Shown: positions 1 through 9,173, counted from the stretch's first letter. The stretch: DNA of 64,000 bases from Vreelandella zhaodongensis (GCF_013415115.1 NZ_JACCDD010000003.1:295172-359171); one strand, 5' to 3'. The notes: generated by a model from the sequence alone, not told the origin. A program made the numbers and translations.

Positions 1-23
1 ATCGTTTATTAATAAGGATAAAG

Positions 24-341
24 ATGACTATGTACAAGCTTGCTTTTTTTGTTCCCATCGAAAATGCCGAGAGTGTAAAGGAAGCAGTCTTTGAAACAGG
101 TGCTGGCCGAATTGGCGATTACGAAGCCTGCTGTTTTCAAACCCGCGGCACCGGCCAGTTCCGCCCCTTGGAGGGTGCGCAACCACATCTTGGTCACGTC
201 GGATCACTTGAAATCGTCGAAGAAGTAAAAGTTGAGCTTGTCTGTCAAAATGAGCACATTCAAGCAGCCATTGCGGCTCTGAAATTAGCCCACCCCTATG
301 AAGAGGTGGCCTACGATGTTTGGCAACTGGCCGATCTGTAA
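24..341 (+). CDS. YqfO-like NIF3/CutA-fold protein
   Basis: A 105-residue protein resembling the small stand-alone YqfO domain found inserted in NIF3-family proteins. The family has a CutA/PII-like ferredoxin fold; no enzymatic reaction is established for the stand-alone form. Visible family features are the N-terminal strand YKLAFFVPIENAESVKEAVF, a central glycine-rich turn around GRIGDYEACCFQTRGTGQFRP, and the C-terminal HPYEEVAYDVW motif. An AGGATA-like ribosome site lies just upstream of the ATG at 24; another ATG two codons later is possible. It stands alone and is convergent with the downstream Nudix gene. The family call is fairly secure, the role is unknown. Confidence 0.8.
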   Translation: MTMYKLAFFVPIENAESVKEAVFETGAGRIGDYEACCFQTRGTGQFRPLEGAQPHLGHVGSLEIVEEVKVELVCQNEHIQAAIAALKLAHPYEEVAYDVWQLADL

Positions 342-379
342 TTCGGCGATGCCCTAACAGAGCATCTCACTAACAGAGC

Positions 380-937
380 CTAGGCACTGCCAAAATAACG
401 CTCTCTATCGTCAGGGGTAATTGAACTGGTGTGTAGCGGGTAGTGAGCACTTTTACGGTCTTCATAAAAGTGCTGCAATGTACGCTCAATCGTTGGGAAG
501 GCAAGCTCATCCCAGGGAATTTCATGCTCTTCAAACAGCGCCACCTCTAAGCTTTCAGAGCCAGCACTAAAGCCACCGAGAAGCTCAGCACGAAAAATCA
601 TATAGACTTGATTGATATGAGGCAGGTCAATGAGCGTGTATAACCCCTCCAGTTTGACCTCTGCAAAGGCTTCTTCCCAAGTCTCCCGTGCGGCGGCCTG
701 CTGAGTGGTTTCGGCATTTTCCATATAGCCAGCGGGTAGTGTCCAGTACCCTTTGCGGGGAGAAATTGCCCGCTTGCATAGCAATATTTTATCGCCAATC
801 ACCGGCAGCGTCCCTGCCACAATACGCGGGTTCTGATAATGAATAGTGCCACAGGCATCACATAAATAGCGCAAACGGTCATCGCCTTCAGGAACAGCAA
901 AACGGACTTTTTCACCACACTGACTACAAAAATTCAT
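380..937 (-). CDS. Nudix hydrolase with N-terminal zinc ribbon
   Basis: Predicted Nudix pyrophosphohydrolase of about 185 residues. It begins with a zinc ribbon (CSQCGEKV near residue 4 and CDACGTIHYQNPR near residue 26), followed by the Nudix box: PAGYMENAETTQQAAARETW then EE, matching Gx5Ex7REUxEEx. The zinc-ribbon plus Nudix layout is that of the NudC-like or ADP-ribose/NADH pyrophosphatase-related group; the substrate cannot be assigned. The longer frame starts at 988, but the Cys motif begins right after the ATG at 937, so that start is preferred. It is divergent from a second Nudix gene at 1032. Confidence 0.85.
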   Translation of the reverse strand: MNFCSQCGEKVRFAVPEGDDRLRYLCDACGTIHYQNPRIVAGTLPVIGDKILLCKRAISPRKGYWTLPAGYMENAETTQQAAARETWEEAFAEVKLEGLYTLIDLPHINQVYMIFRAELLGGFSAGSESLEVALFEEHEIPWDELAFPTIERTLQHFYEDRKSAHYPLHTSSITPDDRERYFGSA

Positions 938-1031
938 CGCGTTTTCTCTACGGCTGATGGGGCAAGGCTCTGACGTACTTGACGTCAATCACCGCTGCTG
1001 GGTAAAAGAGAACAAAGCAAATGGATACCCT

Positions 1032-1688
1032 ATGTTAGAGAAACTGCGTCAACAGCTGCAACAGCACTCGCCTCAACGGCTAGACCACATTGTGCTGCCA
1101 GAGGCCGCCGTGCTAATGCCCATTGTGGAGCGCTCATCACCGACACTGCTGTTTACAAGGCGGGCTAGCCATCTCACCACCCATAGTGGCCAGGTGGCAT
1201 TTCCCGGTGGCAAACGCGAGGCCTGTGATGCGGATCTCTACGCCACCGCTCTGCGCGAGGCACAAGAAGAGATTGCGCTAGCGCCCTCGTTTGTACAACC
1301 CTTGGGAAGGTTATCAGACGTTATTTCACTACACGGCATCCGAGTAACCCCGTGGGTCGGTATCATTCCGCCAGATTTACCCCTGGTGGCAGATCCCTCT
1401 GAATTAGACACAATTTTTGAAGTACCTATCAGCCATTTTCTAGACGATAAGCGCACCCATACCGATGTAATTACGGTAGATGGCGTTGCTCACTATGTAC
1501 CCAGCTACTATGTCGATGGTCACGTGATTTGGGGGCTTTCCGCAATGATGCTGGTAGAACTACTGGCTGAGGGTTTTGGTATGGCCATTGATCTCTACCA
1601 GCGCCCACCAGGGGCGTTACGCCACTACCCTGAAAGAAGCAGCCGCCTGTCGAAGGCAACGCATACGCCGAAGAGAACCATGAAATGA
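1032..1688 (+). CDS. CoA pyrophosphatase (NudL-type Nudix hydrolase)
   Basis: About 218 residues, of the NudL/UPF0035 type that hydrolyses coenzyme A and its derivatives to 3',5'-ADP and phosphopantetheine. Residues around 45-90 show the family signature LLFTRRASHLTTHSGQVAFP followed by GGKREACDADLYATALREAQ and EEI, combining the CoA-specific element just upstream with a complete Nudix box. The frame is open from 957, but the ATG at 1032 (MLEKLRQQLQQH) gives the usual length. Its end overlaps the start of the next gene by four bases (1685-1688), so the two are probably co-transcribed. Confidence 0.88.
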   Translation: MLEKLRQQLQQHSPQRLDHIVLPEAAVLMPIVERSSPTLLFTRRASHLTTHSGQVAFPGGKREACDADLYATALREAQEEIALAPSFVQPLGRLSDVISLHGIRVTPWVGIIPPDLPLVADPSELDTIFEVPISHFLDDKRTHTDVITVDGVAHYVPSYYVDGHVIWGLSAMMLVELLAEGFGMAIDLYQRPPGALRHYPERSSRLSKATHTPKRTMK

Positions 1689-2353
1689 TTGCCTCCGTAG
1701 CGCTTACCCCTCCCGCAATTAACCCTATTGCTCATATTGCGCTGGTTGATGCGCTCGTTGAGCAAGGCTGGTACGTGGGTAACAACGTGATAGACCTTGA
1801 ACTTTGCCAAGCGCTGCACCGTGAGCTGCACCATATGGCCGAACACGATGTGCTGGATGAAGCGGGCATTGGCCGTGGCAAAGAACACCACCTTCGCAAA
1901 GACATTCGCGGCGATGCCATTCACTGGCTGGATAGGGAAAGCGAAGCGCAACGCCGCTACCTTGATGCCATGGCAGAACTCCAGCAGTCCCTCAACCAGG
2001 CGCTTTTCCTGGGGCTGTTTGAGTACGAGGCCCACTTTGCCCACTATCCACCGGGCGCGTTTTATCAACGCCACTTAGACAGTTTTCGAGGGCGAGCTAA
2101 CCGGGTTATTTCAACCGTCGGTTACTTAAATCCTCAGTGGCCCACGGATGCCGGCGGAGAGATGGTCATTTATCACCCCGACACCCCTTCTCAGGAGGTC
2201 GCCCGCGTGGTTCCTGAAGCTGGCACATTCGCCTGTTTTTTATCCGAAACCATTCCCCATGAGGTGCTGCCCACTCAACAGCCACGTGCCAGTATTGCCG
2301 GCTGGTTTAGGCGCAATGCCTCGCTGGATGGCGTACTCGACCCGGCGCGCTGA
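1685..2353 (+). CDS. 2OG-Fe(II) oxygenase, prolyl-4-hydroxylase/PHD family
   Basis: A 222-residue predicted 2-oxoglutarate- and Fe(II)-dependent dioxygenase. The iron ligands are visible as HLD (in YQRHLDSFRGRANRVISTVGY, about residue 127) and a distal His in ETIPHEVLP (about residue 196), followed by the 2OG-binding Arg in RASIAGWFRRN. The hydroxylated substrate is unknown; bacterial relatives of SM-20/PHD act on proteins such as elongation factor Tu, but that cannot be read here. The start overlaps the nudL-like gene by ATGA-type coupling, and the sensor kinase gene follows 6 bp after its stop. Confidence 0.85.
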   Translation: MIASVALTPPAINPIAHIALVDALVEQGWYVGNNVIDLELCQALHRELHHMAEHDVLDEAGIGRGKEHHLRKDIRGDAIHWLDRESEAQRRYLDAMAELQQSLNQALFLGLFEYEAHFAHYPPGAFYQRHLDSFRGRANRVISTVGYLNPQWPTDAGGEMVIYHPDTPSQEVARVVPEAGTFACFLSETIPHEVLPTQQPRASIAGWFRRNASLDGVLDPAR

Positions 2354-2359
2354 ATCGCT

Positions 2360-3895
2360 ATGGATACCGTTAACGAAGCCACATTGAATGCCAGGATCAA
2401 AGCGCTGGAAGCACAAAATGCAGCGTTGGAAGAAGAGAAGCGTCATTACCAGTGGTTGGCAGAAAGTACCACTGACCTGATATCCCGCCATGCCCGCGAT
2501 GGTACTTTTTTATATGCCTCCCAGGCAGCGCGAGACTTACTGGGGTACGAACCGGAAGAGCTGATCGGCGTATCAGCCTATCAGCTGTTTCATCCCGCCG
2601 ACTTAAGCGATCTGCTAAACAAATCACCACGTGTGTACTATCACGACGGTTTTTATCAGCAGACGTATCGGTTTCGGGCTAAAGCAGGCCACTATGTATG
2701 GTTTGAAACCACCAGCCGAACCCGCCGAGATGATGCCACAGGCGAGCTAATTGATATTCTTTGTGTCTCTCGGGATGTGAGCCGCCGAGTCCATGCCGAA
2801 GCGACCAGAGAGCGCTTAGCGCAGGTGGTCGAATCTACCACCGACTACGTGCTCTTTTTAGGGCCTAACCAGCATATTTTTAGCGCTAACGAAGCAGCTA
2901 GACGCTGCTTTTCACTCCCGCGCGCCACCATGCAAGTTGCCTTATCTGTGCTATACAACGCTGACTCCTTGGCACTACTGGAACAGGTGGTATTCCCCGC
3001 CGTTGAGCGCTATGGTTCCTGGAGCGGTGAGCTGGAGATGCTCAGCGCGAACGGCTCCGTCCCTGTGCTTAGCGTGGTGCTTACTCACCGCAGCCGAGGT
3101 GCGGAACCTGGTAACTTTGCATTGATTAATCGCGATATCAGCGTGCGCAAAGCTGCCGAAGCCCAGGCTCGTCGGCATCAGGAACAAATTGCCCATGCCA
3201 ACCGATTAGCCGCCGCCGGCGAGCTTGCGTCTAATATTGCACATGAACTCAATCAACCTCTCGGCGCTATCGCCAACTACACCAGCGGTGCCCTTCTAAA
3301 GGCGAAGCACACGCCAAACTTGCCCGCCAGCGAGCTACAATTGCCACTGGCCCGCATTGACGAACAAGTACAGCGCCTTGCCCAGCGACTCCGTCATATG
3401 CGTAGCTTTGTGCGTAAACGCAGTCACTGCGTCAGACCCTTGGTGCTTGAGCATGTCATTGCCGCCGCCTTTCAACTGTGCGACTGGCAGTATAAGCAGG
3501 CGTCAGTTCAACTTACCCAACAACTGCCCCATGGGTTGCCACGTATTTATGCAGACCCTATTGCCCTTGAGCAAGTAATCGTTAACCTATTGCTTAATGC
3601 GCTAACCGCTAGCCGTGACACCCCTGGTGCCGATCAGGTCGTTTTATTCGCACAAAAAAGCGGCAATCGGCAGCTGACTCTTAGCGTTGAAGACCAAGGC
3701 CCTGGTGTAGCGCCAGACCATCAAGAGACTATTTTTGATGCCTTTTTCACCACACGCGATGAAGGGTTAGGGATGGGACTAGCGATTAGTCGTTCGCTAA
3801 TGGAAAGCATGGGAGGAGCGCTTACTCTGCGCCCTCAGCAAAGCGCGAAAGGCGCCTGCTTTGATATAACACTTCGCACAGAAACAAGCGCATGA
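2360..3895 (+). CDS. Soluble PAS-PAS sensor histidine kinase, FixL-like
   Basis: A 511-residue histidine kinase with no predicted membrane segment, so probably a cytosolic sensor. Order: short N-terminal coiled coil (residues 5-30), PAS domain 1 (about 30-145), PAS domain 2 (about 150-265), HisKA dimerisation domain with the H-box NIAHELNQPLGAIANY (His295), then HATPase_c with N-box LEQVIVNLLLNALTAS, G1 box VEDQGPGVAP and G2 box GLGMGLAISRSLMES. The H-box sequence is of the FixL/DctB/TtrS group. It overlaps the response-regulator gene by 4 bp when that gene is started at 3892. The signal is unknown; I see no obvious haem-ligand motif that would make it an oxygen sensor. Confidence 0.9.
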   Translation: MDTVNEATLNARIKALEAQNAALEEEKRHYQWLAESTTDLISRHARDGTFLYASQAARDLLGYEPEELIGVSAYQLFHPADLSDLLNKSPRVYYHDGFYQQTYRFRAKAGHYVWFETTSRTRRDDATGELIDILCVSRDVSRRVHAEATRERLAQVVESTTDYVLFLGPNQHIFSANEAARRCFSLPRATMQVALSVLYNADSLALLEQVVFPAVERYGSWSGELEMLSANGSVPVLSVVLTHRSRGAEPGNFALINRDISVRKAAEAQARRHQEQIAHANRLAAAGELASNIAHELNQPLGAIANYTSGALLKAKHTPNLPASELQLPLARIDEQVQRLAQRLRHMRSFVRKRSHCVRPLVLEHVIAAAFQLCDWQYKQASVQLTQQLPHGLPRIYADPIALEQVIVNLLLNALTASRDTPGADQVVLFAQKSGNRQLTLSVEDQGPGVAPDHQETIFDAFFTTRDEGLGMGLAISRSLMESMGGALTLRPQQSAKGACFDITLRTETSA

Positions 3896-3927
3896 TCGCG
3901 CATCCGGCGCATGACAAGGAGCCAGCG

Positions 3928-4596
3928 GTGACCAGCAGTGTTGAACAAAAATCTACCGCCACCATTGCGGTTGTTGATGACGATCAGGCACTGCGTGAAT
4001 CGCTGGTATGGCTGCTTGAGTCGGTTGGGCTAACGGCCCAAGCCTTTCATGGCGGCGAGCAGTTTCTAGCCAGCAAACATGACGAATTGGGGGCGCTGCT
4101 GCTTGATGTTCGTATGCCTGGAATGAGCGGGCTTCAAGTGCAGCAGCAGCTTGTTGACCAAGGCGCTACCCTGCCGGTCATTATGATGACCGGGCATGGC
4201 GATGTCCCCATGGCGGTGGCTGCACTAAAAAATGGCGCGTTTGATTTTATCGAAAAGCCATTTAATCACCAGCAACTAATCGACAGCGTGCAACAGGCGT
4301 TAGGCAGCGCCCATCAACAGTTGCATGCTCAACAACAACTGGCGTTGCTGCGCACACGTTACCAATCCCTGCGTCCAAAAGAGCAGCGTATTGTGAAACA
4401 TGTGGCAGAGGGTATGACCAGCCGTGAAATTGCCGAGCATATGCAAATTAGCGGCAAGACCGTCGAGGTCTACCGACTCCGAGCAATGAAGGCTATGCAT
4501 GCCTCCAATCTGGCTGAGCTGGTGCGCCAAGCAGTAGCATTAGAACTCGTTCCAACACTCAGCGCAGCCAGCCTCAGACGTGACCCTATTAACTAA
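3928..4596 (+). CDS. FixJ/TtrR-family response regulator
   Basis: Response regulator with an N-terminal receiver (acidic pair VVDDD, phospho-acceptor Asp in LLLDVRMPG, Thr in MMTGHGD and Lys in FIEKPF) and a C-terminal LuxR-type helix-turn-helix (LRPKEQRIVKHVAEGMTSRE followed by IAEHMQISGKTVEVYRLRAM). It is the partner of the preceding kinase. Two starts are possible: ATG at 3892, overlapping the kinase stop, and GTG at 3928, which has a good AAGGAG site seven bases upstream and gives the usual FixJ length; I prefer the GTG. No target promoter can be named from the window. Confidence 0.9.
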   Translation: MTSSVEQKSTATIAVVDDDQALRESLVWLLESVGLTAQAFHGGEQFLASKHDELGALLLDVRMPGMSGLQVQQQLVDQGATLPVIMMTGHGDVPMAVAALKNGAFDFIEKPFNHQQLIDSVQQALGSAHQQLHAQQQLALLRTRYQSLRPKEQRIVKHVAEGMTSREIAEHMQISGKTVEVYRLRAMKAMHASNLAELVRQAVALELVPTLSAASLRRDPIN

Positions 4597-4605
4597 ACAA
4601 AACAA

Positions 4606-5571
4606 TTAATTAAGCGGAACAATCTGACCATTGGCTTTTTCCAGCACATTGCTTACCAGCTCATAGTCGATGCTACGCCCTTCTTGCTCGTGAGCCTCGA
4701 TCAAGCTCACCACTTCTAGCAGTGTTTGCATACCAAAAGCTTGCTCATCCGTGGCCGTAAATGCTTGGATATAGGCTCCACCAGTGCTGCTCCAGCCCAC
4801 CTTGATAGGGGCATCGATAATATTGACTTTCGTGCCCACCGGCACCCGCCAGAATATCGACTCAATGTCCTCTGGATGCATACGAATGCAACCACGGCTA
4901 GCCCGCATACCGATGCCATCCGGCTGGTTAGTGCCATGAATCAGATAACCAGGAATATCCAGCAAGATAGCGTATTTCCCAAGTGGATTATCTGGGCCTG
5001 GCGGAACCACGGCGGGCGGTGGATCACCGCGCTCAGCAGCCTCGCGACGGATAGAGGCTGGCGGATACCATGCTGGATTTTCTAAACGCATGGTGGTCTT
5101 GGTGACCCCTAATGGCGTGTCAAATGCGTCACGTCCAATACCGATAGGATAAGTTTCCACCATTGGCGTTTCGCCTTCACCCACTTCTGGGTAGTAATAA
5201 AGACGCAGTTCGGCCACGTTAATGACAATCCCCGTACGCGGCTCATCAGGGAGAATAAACTGGCTTGGGATGGTGACCTCGGTTCCTTCTCCTGGCACCC
5301 AGATACTCACATCGGGGTTTGCCATACGAATTTCTTCGTAGCCCACATTGTGCGCACGAGCAATATCGAGAAGAGTATCCTCTTGGCCAGCGGATACTGT
5401 GTACACCTCGCCAACCATATTGCCTTCTTCAGGGAGCGCAAAATGACCTTTTGGCAAATCACTCTCATTAGCGGCGGCAGCGCTCGCCAAAAGCCAAGCA
5501 CCTAATGCAAAGCTACTGACACAAAGCTGCTTAATTCGTCGAAAAGCAGGGTACCGCGCGGACGTTGTCAT
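4606..5571 (-). CDS. L,D-transpeptidase (YkuD family) with LysM domain
   Basis: A 321-residue periplasmic L,D-transpeptidase of the ErfK/YbiS/YcfS type. An N-terminal signal peptide (residues 1-34, ending ASAAAA) is followed by a LysM-like segment (YTVSAGQEDTLLDIARAHNV, about residues 57-76) and the YkuD domain. The catalytic motif is HGTN followed by SRGCIRMHPEDIE, with the nucleophile at Cys228. Such enzymes attach lipoproteins to peptidoglycan or form 3-3 crosslinks; the exact acceptor is not visible. It is convergent with the response regulator, only 9 bp apart, with no clear shared terminator. Confidence 0.9.
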   Translation of the reverse strand: MTTSARYPAFRRIKQLCVSSFALGAWLLASAAAANESDLPKGHFALPEEGNMVGEVYTVSAGQEDTLLDIARAHNVGYEEIRMANPDVSIWVPGEGTEVTIPSQFILPDEPRTGIVINVAELRLYYYPEVGEGETPMVETYPIGIGRDAFDTPLGVTKTTMRLENPAWYPPASIRREAAERGDPPPAVVPPGPDNPLGKYAILLDIPGYLIHGTNQPDGIGMRASRGCIRMHPEDIESIFWRVPVGTKVNIIDAPIKVGWSSTGGAYIQAFTATDEQAFGMQTLLEVVSLIEAHEQEGRSIDYELVSNVLEKANGQIVPLN

Positions 5572-6105
5572 GGGCTCTCCTTATGATGTGGCCTCTATGC
5601 TGTGCCAATTGGGCCACTTGAGCAAGAATATGCCGACTCGTCATTACGGGGTCAACTCGACAGACTGTCGCAGGCGTTTGAAGCATCAGAGTAATACGTT
5701 TATTGATTGACAAACCACATCAACCCTAATTATAAATAGCCGCAGTTAAAAATCATCGATATACAACAAGCGCTTATCTTTAAAAAATTAAAAACCATTA
5801 CAATTATAATTGCAAAACTTGGTATAACGTCTATCTTACTAAGTGTCTTATCGCATTGACGCGAAAGGCACTGGCCACTTTTATTGCAGCATTAAAACAC
5901 CGCACTAAGGTAGCCACGCTTAATTAAAAACGAGCGAAATTTTTATCACCAGGAATAACAGCGATTTAGCAACCGACATACCGATATAATGGAATATATC
6001 AACAGCTTTTCAGGATGAAAAAAAGCTAGCACTATTCGCTGTTAATTTGTTTAGACATCGACGTAGAAGCGTTATGTCTTTATGCAAGCGCAAGGAGCAA
6101 GAGCA
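5572..6105. other. Intergenic region, AT-rich, probable promoter
   Basis: This 534-bp stretch between the divergent L,D-transpeptidase and PRC-barrel genes holds no convincing gene. It becomes distinctly AT-rich from about 5720. A TATAAT hexamer at 5985-5990 may be the -10 element of the PRC-barrel gene, which would give a leader of about 110 bases; no good -35 element is seen. An AAGGAGC ribosome site precedes the ATG at 6106. Confidence 0.4.
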
Positions 6106-6576
6106 ATGAAAATGATCAAACCTGCACTTTTAGGTACGCTGATGGTACCCGCATTCATCTTGGCAGCAGGCACTGCCAATGCTGAAAACACCACTACCAT
6201 GGATGCGACCTACCTTACTAGCACGCCTGATGGTGCCTTTCATGCGGACTCGCTGACAGGCAACCAAGTCAAAAGCTCAGTAGAAGACGATGAAGATATC
6301 GGCACTATTAATGACCTAGTAATTGACGAAGATGGGCAAATCCATGCCGTTGTTATTAGCGTTGGTGGCTTCCTTGGAATGGGTGAAAAAGACGTTGCAG
6401 TCGCATGGGATTCGCTTGAATTAGTCAAAGATGACGATGGCGACGATTACGTTATTCGCGTTAATGCATCACAAGATGCTCTTGAAGCTGCAGAAGAGTA
6501 TGAGCGCAACACAGAAGTGCGTGAGCGCAATGCAGAAATGCATGAGAAAAACGTAGAAAACCAAGAGAACAACTAA
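6106..6576 (+). CDS. Periplasmic PRC-barrel domain protein
   Basis: A secreted protein of about 156 residues. The start at 6106 is set by the AGGAG site 9 bases upstream and by the signal peptide that begins there (MKMIKPALLGTLMVPAFILA, cleaved after TANA). The mature part contains a PRC-barrel fold: LTGNQVKSSVEDDEDIGTIN followed by DLVIDEDGQIHAVVISVGG and KDVAVAWDSLELV. It is very acidic, as expected of a periplasmic protein in a halophile. The tail (from about residue 125) is a charged, Glu/Asn-rich repeat-like segment (ERNTEVRERNAEMHEKN) that is probably helical. Function unknown; relatives are often induced by stress. Confidence 0.8.
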   Translation: MKMIKPALLGTLMVPAFILAAGTANAENTTTMDATYLTSTPDGAFHADSLTGNQVKSSVEDDEDIGTINDLVIDEDGQIHAVVISVGGFLGMGEKDVAVAWDSLELVKDDDGDDYVIRVNASQDALEAAEEYERNTEVRERNAEMHEKNVENQENN

Positions 6577-6600
6577 GCAATAACTTAGTTAGCTCCTCTA

Positions 6601-6630
6601 AAGGCCTTGGCAATTGCCAAGGCCTTTTAT
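6601..6630 (+). terminator. Perfect 26-bp palindrome followed by T-run
   Basis: AAGGCCTTGGCAATTGCCAAGGCCTT at 6601-6626 is written here as its two arms: AAGGCCTTGGCAA and TTGCCAAGGCCTT form an uninterrupted stem, followed by TTAT. It lies 24 bp after the PRC-barrel stop and before the convergent OsmC gene, so it may terminate transcription from both sides. Confidence 0.8.
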
Positions 6631-6689
6631 ATTAAACATACAAAACTTCTATATAGAAAAAATCACCATAACACATGTTATCAAAATAA

Positions 6690-7112
6690 TTAGTTTTTAA
6701 GCTTAGCTGTCATCGTAATGTCAGCATTAAGCACCTTGGATACGGGGCAATTCGCTTTAGCTGTTTCAGCGGCCTCTTGAAAAACAGCTTCATCCGCACC
6801 ACTCACGCTTGCCGATACCTCTAAATGAATACTTGAAATATCGAAACCGCCTGCACTTTGTGAAAGTGTAACGCGGGCAGCGGTATCAATTGCCTCTGCG
6901 GTATAGCCTTTCTCTCCCAGAATCATCGAAAGTGCCATGGAAAAGCAGCTAGCATGAGCTGCGCCAATTAACTCCTCAGGATTGGTGCCCGGCTCACCTT
7001 CGAAGCGCTGCTTAAACGAGTAACTTGCTTCTAATACTCCGCTTTCTGTAGAGACGCGGCCTTCGCCATCTTTCAAACCGCCTTCCCAGCGTGCGTTTGC
7101 TTTACTATCCAT
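6690..7112 (-). CDS. OsmC family peroxiredoxin-like protein
   Basis: About 140 residues of the OsmC/Ohr superfamily, thiol-dependent hydroperoxide reductases. Two active-site cysteines are in place: Cys in AAHASCFSMALSMIL and Cys in AKANCPVSKVLNADI. The upstream arginine/glutamate region (FKQRFEGEPGTNPEELIGAA) is also typical. The sequence is closer to OsmC than to the Ohr protein at 14688. The frame continues to 7181, but a GGAG site upstream of the ATG at 7112 (MDSKANARWEGG) decides the start. Confidence 0.88.
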   Translation of the reverse strand: MDSKANARWEGGLKDGEGRVSTESGVLEASYSFKQRFEGEPGTNPEELIGAAHASCFSMALSMILGEKGYTAEAIDTAARVTLSQSAGGFDISSIHLEVSASVSGADEAVFQEAAETAKANCPVSKVLNADITMTAKLKN

Positions 7113-7368
7113 TCTGTTCTCCTTTCCTATGGTAGTTCGCTGATGCGTAAGTAGACGCATAAGGTGCGTCCACCAGCTCACTCAGCGTAGCTGATTCTCT
7201 CGCCTATGCCGAACTAACGGGGCCGACGCAGTAAAATATGATGGCAAACTGCCTATATGTTCGTTTTCAGCCGCTATGTCGCTAAGCTGAGCACCTCTGT
7301 TACATTCAACACGACGTCGTTCACCACCATGTCTATAATAATTGCCGCTATTCACCTAAGGACACATC

Positions 7369-8274
7369 ATGTCATCGGCCGATGCGCTGCGTTTGGTACT
7401 GCTTTCTTCCCTATGGGGGCTATCGTTTATTTTCATGCGCGTCGCCGCACCAGAATTTGGTGCCATTCCGCTAGTGTTAGTCAGGATGGGCATTGGCGCT
7501 TTGCTTTTGGTGCCGCTGCTCCTGAGCCTGCGCTACCTGCGGCTGATCTGGCAGCACAAAGGGCCGTTACTGCTACTGGGCGTGATTAATCATGTACTAC
7601 CTTTTTCATTGTTAGCGTTAGCAACAACTCGGCTGGAGGCGGGATTTACGTCGCTGATAAACGCCACCACACCGATTTTTACCGCTTTACTAGGCGCTGC
7701 TTTTTTTGCCACCCCCGTTCAGCGCCAGCAGTACATTGGCTTAGCATTAGCGCTACTGGGTGTGTATGTGCTATCGGCTGACCGGCTAGACTTTAGCCTA
7801 GGTGGCGACGGCTGGTTTATTATTGCCGTATTGGGCGCAACATTTTGCTACGGCCTTGCTGGAAATTACTCTAAAACCCGCCTCGGCCATTTACCAACAC
7901 GAGTCCTGGCAGCAGGTAGTAGTGCCATGTCGGCATTAGTTTTGTTGATCCCTGGTCTACTGCTCTGGCCCAGCGACCCCGTCAGCACGCTTGCTTGGGG
8001 CAACGCGCTAGCGCTAGCGGTGCTCAGCACCACGCTAGCCTTCTTGCTTTATTTCGGCCTATTAGCCAGTGCAGGGGCCACCGCCACCTCAACCGTCACC
8101 TTTTTGGTTCCAGTCAGCGCGCTGCTGTGGGGCTACTTGCTGCTTAATGAAACACTTAGCTTTCAAGTGGTGGCAGGTATGGTAATCACTCTGTTAGGAA
8201 CCGCTGTCGCCACAAAACTATTAAGGTTTAAGCCTCGCGCTGCGTTGACACCACCTCGTCCCCCACACGAATAG
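7369..8274 (+). CDS. EamA/DMT family inner-membrane transporter
   Basis: A 301-residue drug/metabolite transporter with about ten transmembrane helices in two EamA repeats, the second beginning near DGWFIIAVLGATFCYGLAGN. The first repeat has the familiar SSLWGLSFIFMRVAAPEFGA. Substrate unknown; relatives export amino acids or metabolites. Its last 47 bases overlap the end of the convergent MOSC gene, because the coding frame runs on through a basic tail (LLRFKPRAALTPPRPPHE). Confidence 0.88.
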   Translation: MSSADALRLVLLSSLWGLSFIFMRVAAPEFGAIPLVLVRMGIGALLLVPLLLSLRYLRLIWQHKGPLLLLGVINHVLPFSLLALATTRLEAGFTSLINATTPIFTALLGAAFFATPVQRQQYIGLALALLGVYVLSADRLDFSLGGDGWFIIAVLGATFCYGLAGNYSKTRLGHLPTRVLAAGSSAMSALVLLIPGLLLWPSDPVSTLAWGNALALAVLSTTLAFLLYFGLLASAGATATSTVTFLVPVSALLWGYLLLNETLSFQVVAGMVITLLGTAVATKLLRFKPRAALTPPRPPHE

Positions 8275-9076
8275 TGCCACCTTGACCCGCCGTTAACGTG
8301 GAATTTTGGCCAAAGTAGGCACCTTTCAGGTGGGGCTGAGTGTTCAGGGCAAGCAGTGTTTTCAGTGGCTCTGCCTGTGCAGGTATGGTACCGGTTTGCT
8401 GATCAACGGTGGTGATCTTACAGCGCTGACAGGGTTTGCGTAGCGTCAGTTCATAACTGCCCTGGCGTGCTGCTAATGTTGCCCACTGGTCTTCCGCCCA
8501 AGCATCATCACATGCCACCACAATATTCGGCCGAAAACGGTCCATCGGCACAGGGGACTGCCCATTGGCAATCAGCGCTTGATTCAAGGCATCTAGAGAG
8601 CCGGTGGTGGTTATCAGAAAAGGGTAGCCATCAGAAAAATAGGTATGCGCCTCGCCTCCCGCCAAAAAGTCCTCTTCAACAGAACGCGTAAACTCGGTGG
8701 CAAAGCGCACCAAACTGATGCCTTGTGCTTGCTCACCCAATGCCGTCACAAGCCAGTGCGATACGTCCTCGCTTTCTGGTAGTGCTTTGCAGTGGTCGTC
8801 CCACACTTTCACAAGCCGCAAATTACCTTGGGGTTCCGCAAGGGAAATCTCGATCGGGTCAACATTTGGGTGAGACAGCACCAACGCTTGATCGGTTAAT
8901 TCAACCGCAATGGTGGCAAGCGCAGGTAACTGGCGCTGGGTGACAAAACGCTGCTGAGCATCCACCAACATCCAACGGCGATCCCAGCCAAGCCCATGGT
9001 CATGGATGTCACTTTGAGTGACGTTAATTCCCTTCAGCGATTTAACAGGATAGATAATGAGTTGGGTAATGTTCAC
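8228..9076 (-). CDS. MOSC domain protein, YcbX/mARC-like
   Basis: A 282-residue molybdenum-cofactor enzyme-like protein. The N-terminal MOSC-N beta-barrel starts with ITQLIIYPVKSLKGINV; the C-terminal MOSC domain has the cofactor-ligand region RKPCQRCKITTVDQQTG, where the conserved Cys is expected to bind Moco. E. coli YcbX and mitochondrial mARC reduce N-hydroxylated compounds. No C-terminal ferredoxin domain is present, so an external electron donor is needed. The 3' end overlaps the convergent EamA transporter gene by 47 bp. Confidence 0.88.
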   Translation of the reverse strand: MNITQLIIYPVKSLKGINVTQSDIHDHGLGWDRRWMLVDAQQRFVTQRQLPALATIAVELTDQALVLSHPNVDPIEISLAEPQGNLRLVKVWDDHCKALPESEDVSHWLVTALGEQAQGISLVRFATEFTRSVEEDFLAGGEAHTYFSDGYPFLITTTGSLDALNQALIANGQSPVPMDRFRPNIVVACDDAWAEDQWATLAARQGSYELTLRKPCQRCKITTVDQQTGTIPAQAEPLKTLLALNTQPHLKGAYFGQNSTLTAGQGGTIRVGDEVVSTQREA

Positions 9077-9173
9077 GGCGGCCTCATGCTCTTTAGCGCG
9101 GTGGTTTAACAGGCAATTCTGCTAATGATCAGGATAGCCTATCGAGATAGCGGGCAAGCTGCCACCAGCCGTG

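Noticed and set aside
1625..2074. 149-codon minus-strand frame opposite the 2OG oxygenase
   Set aside because: It lies fully antisense to a well-supported gene and shows no domain.
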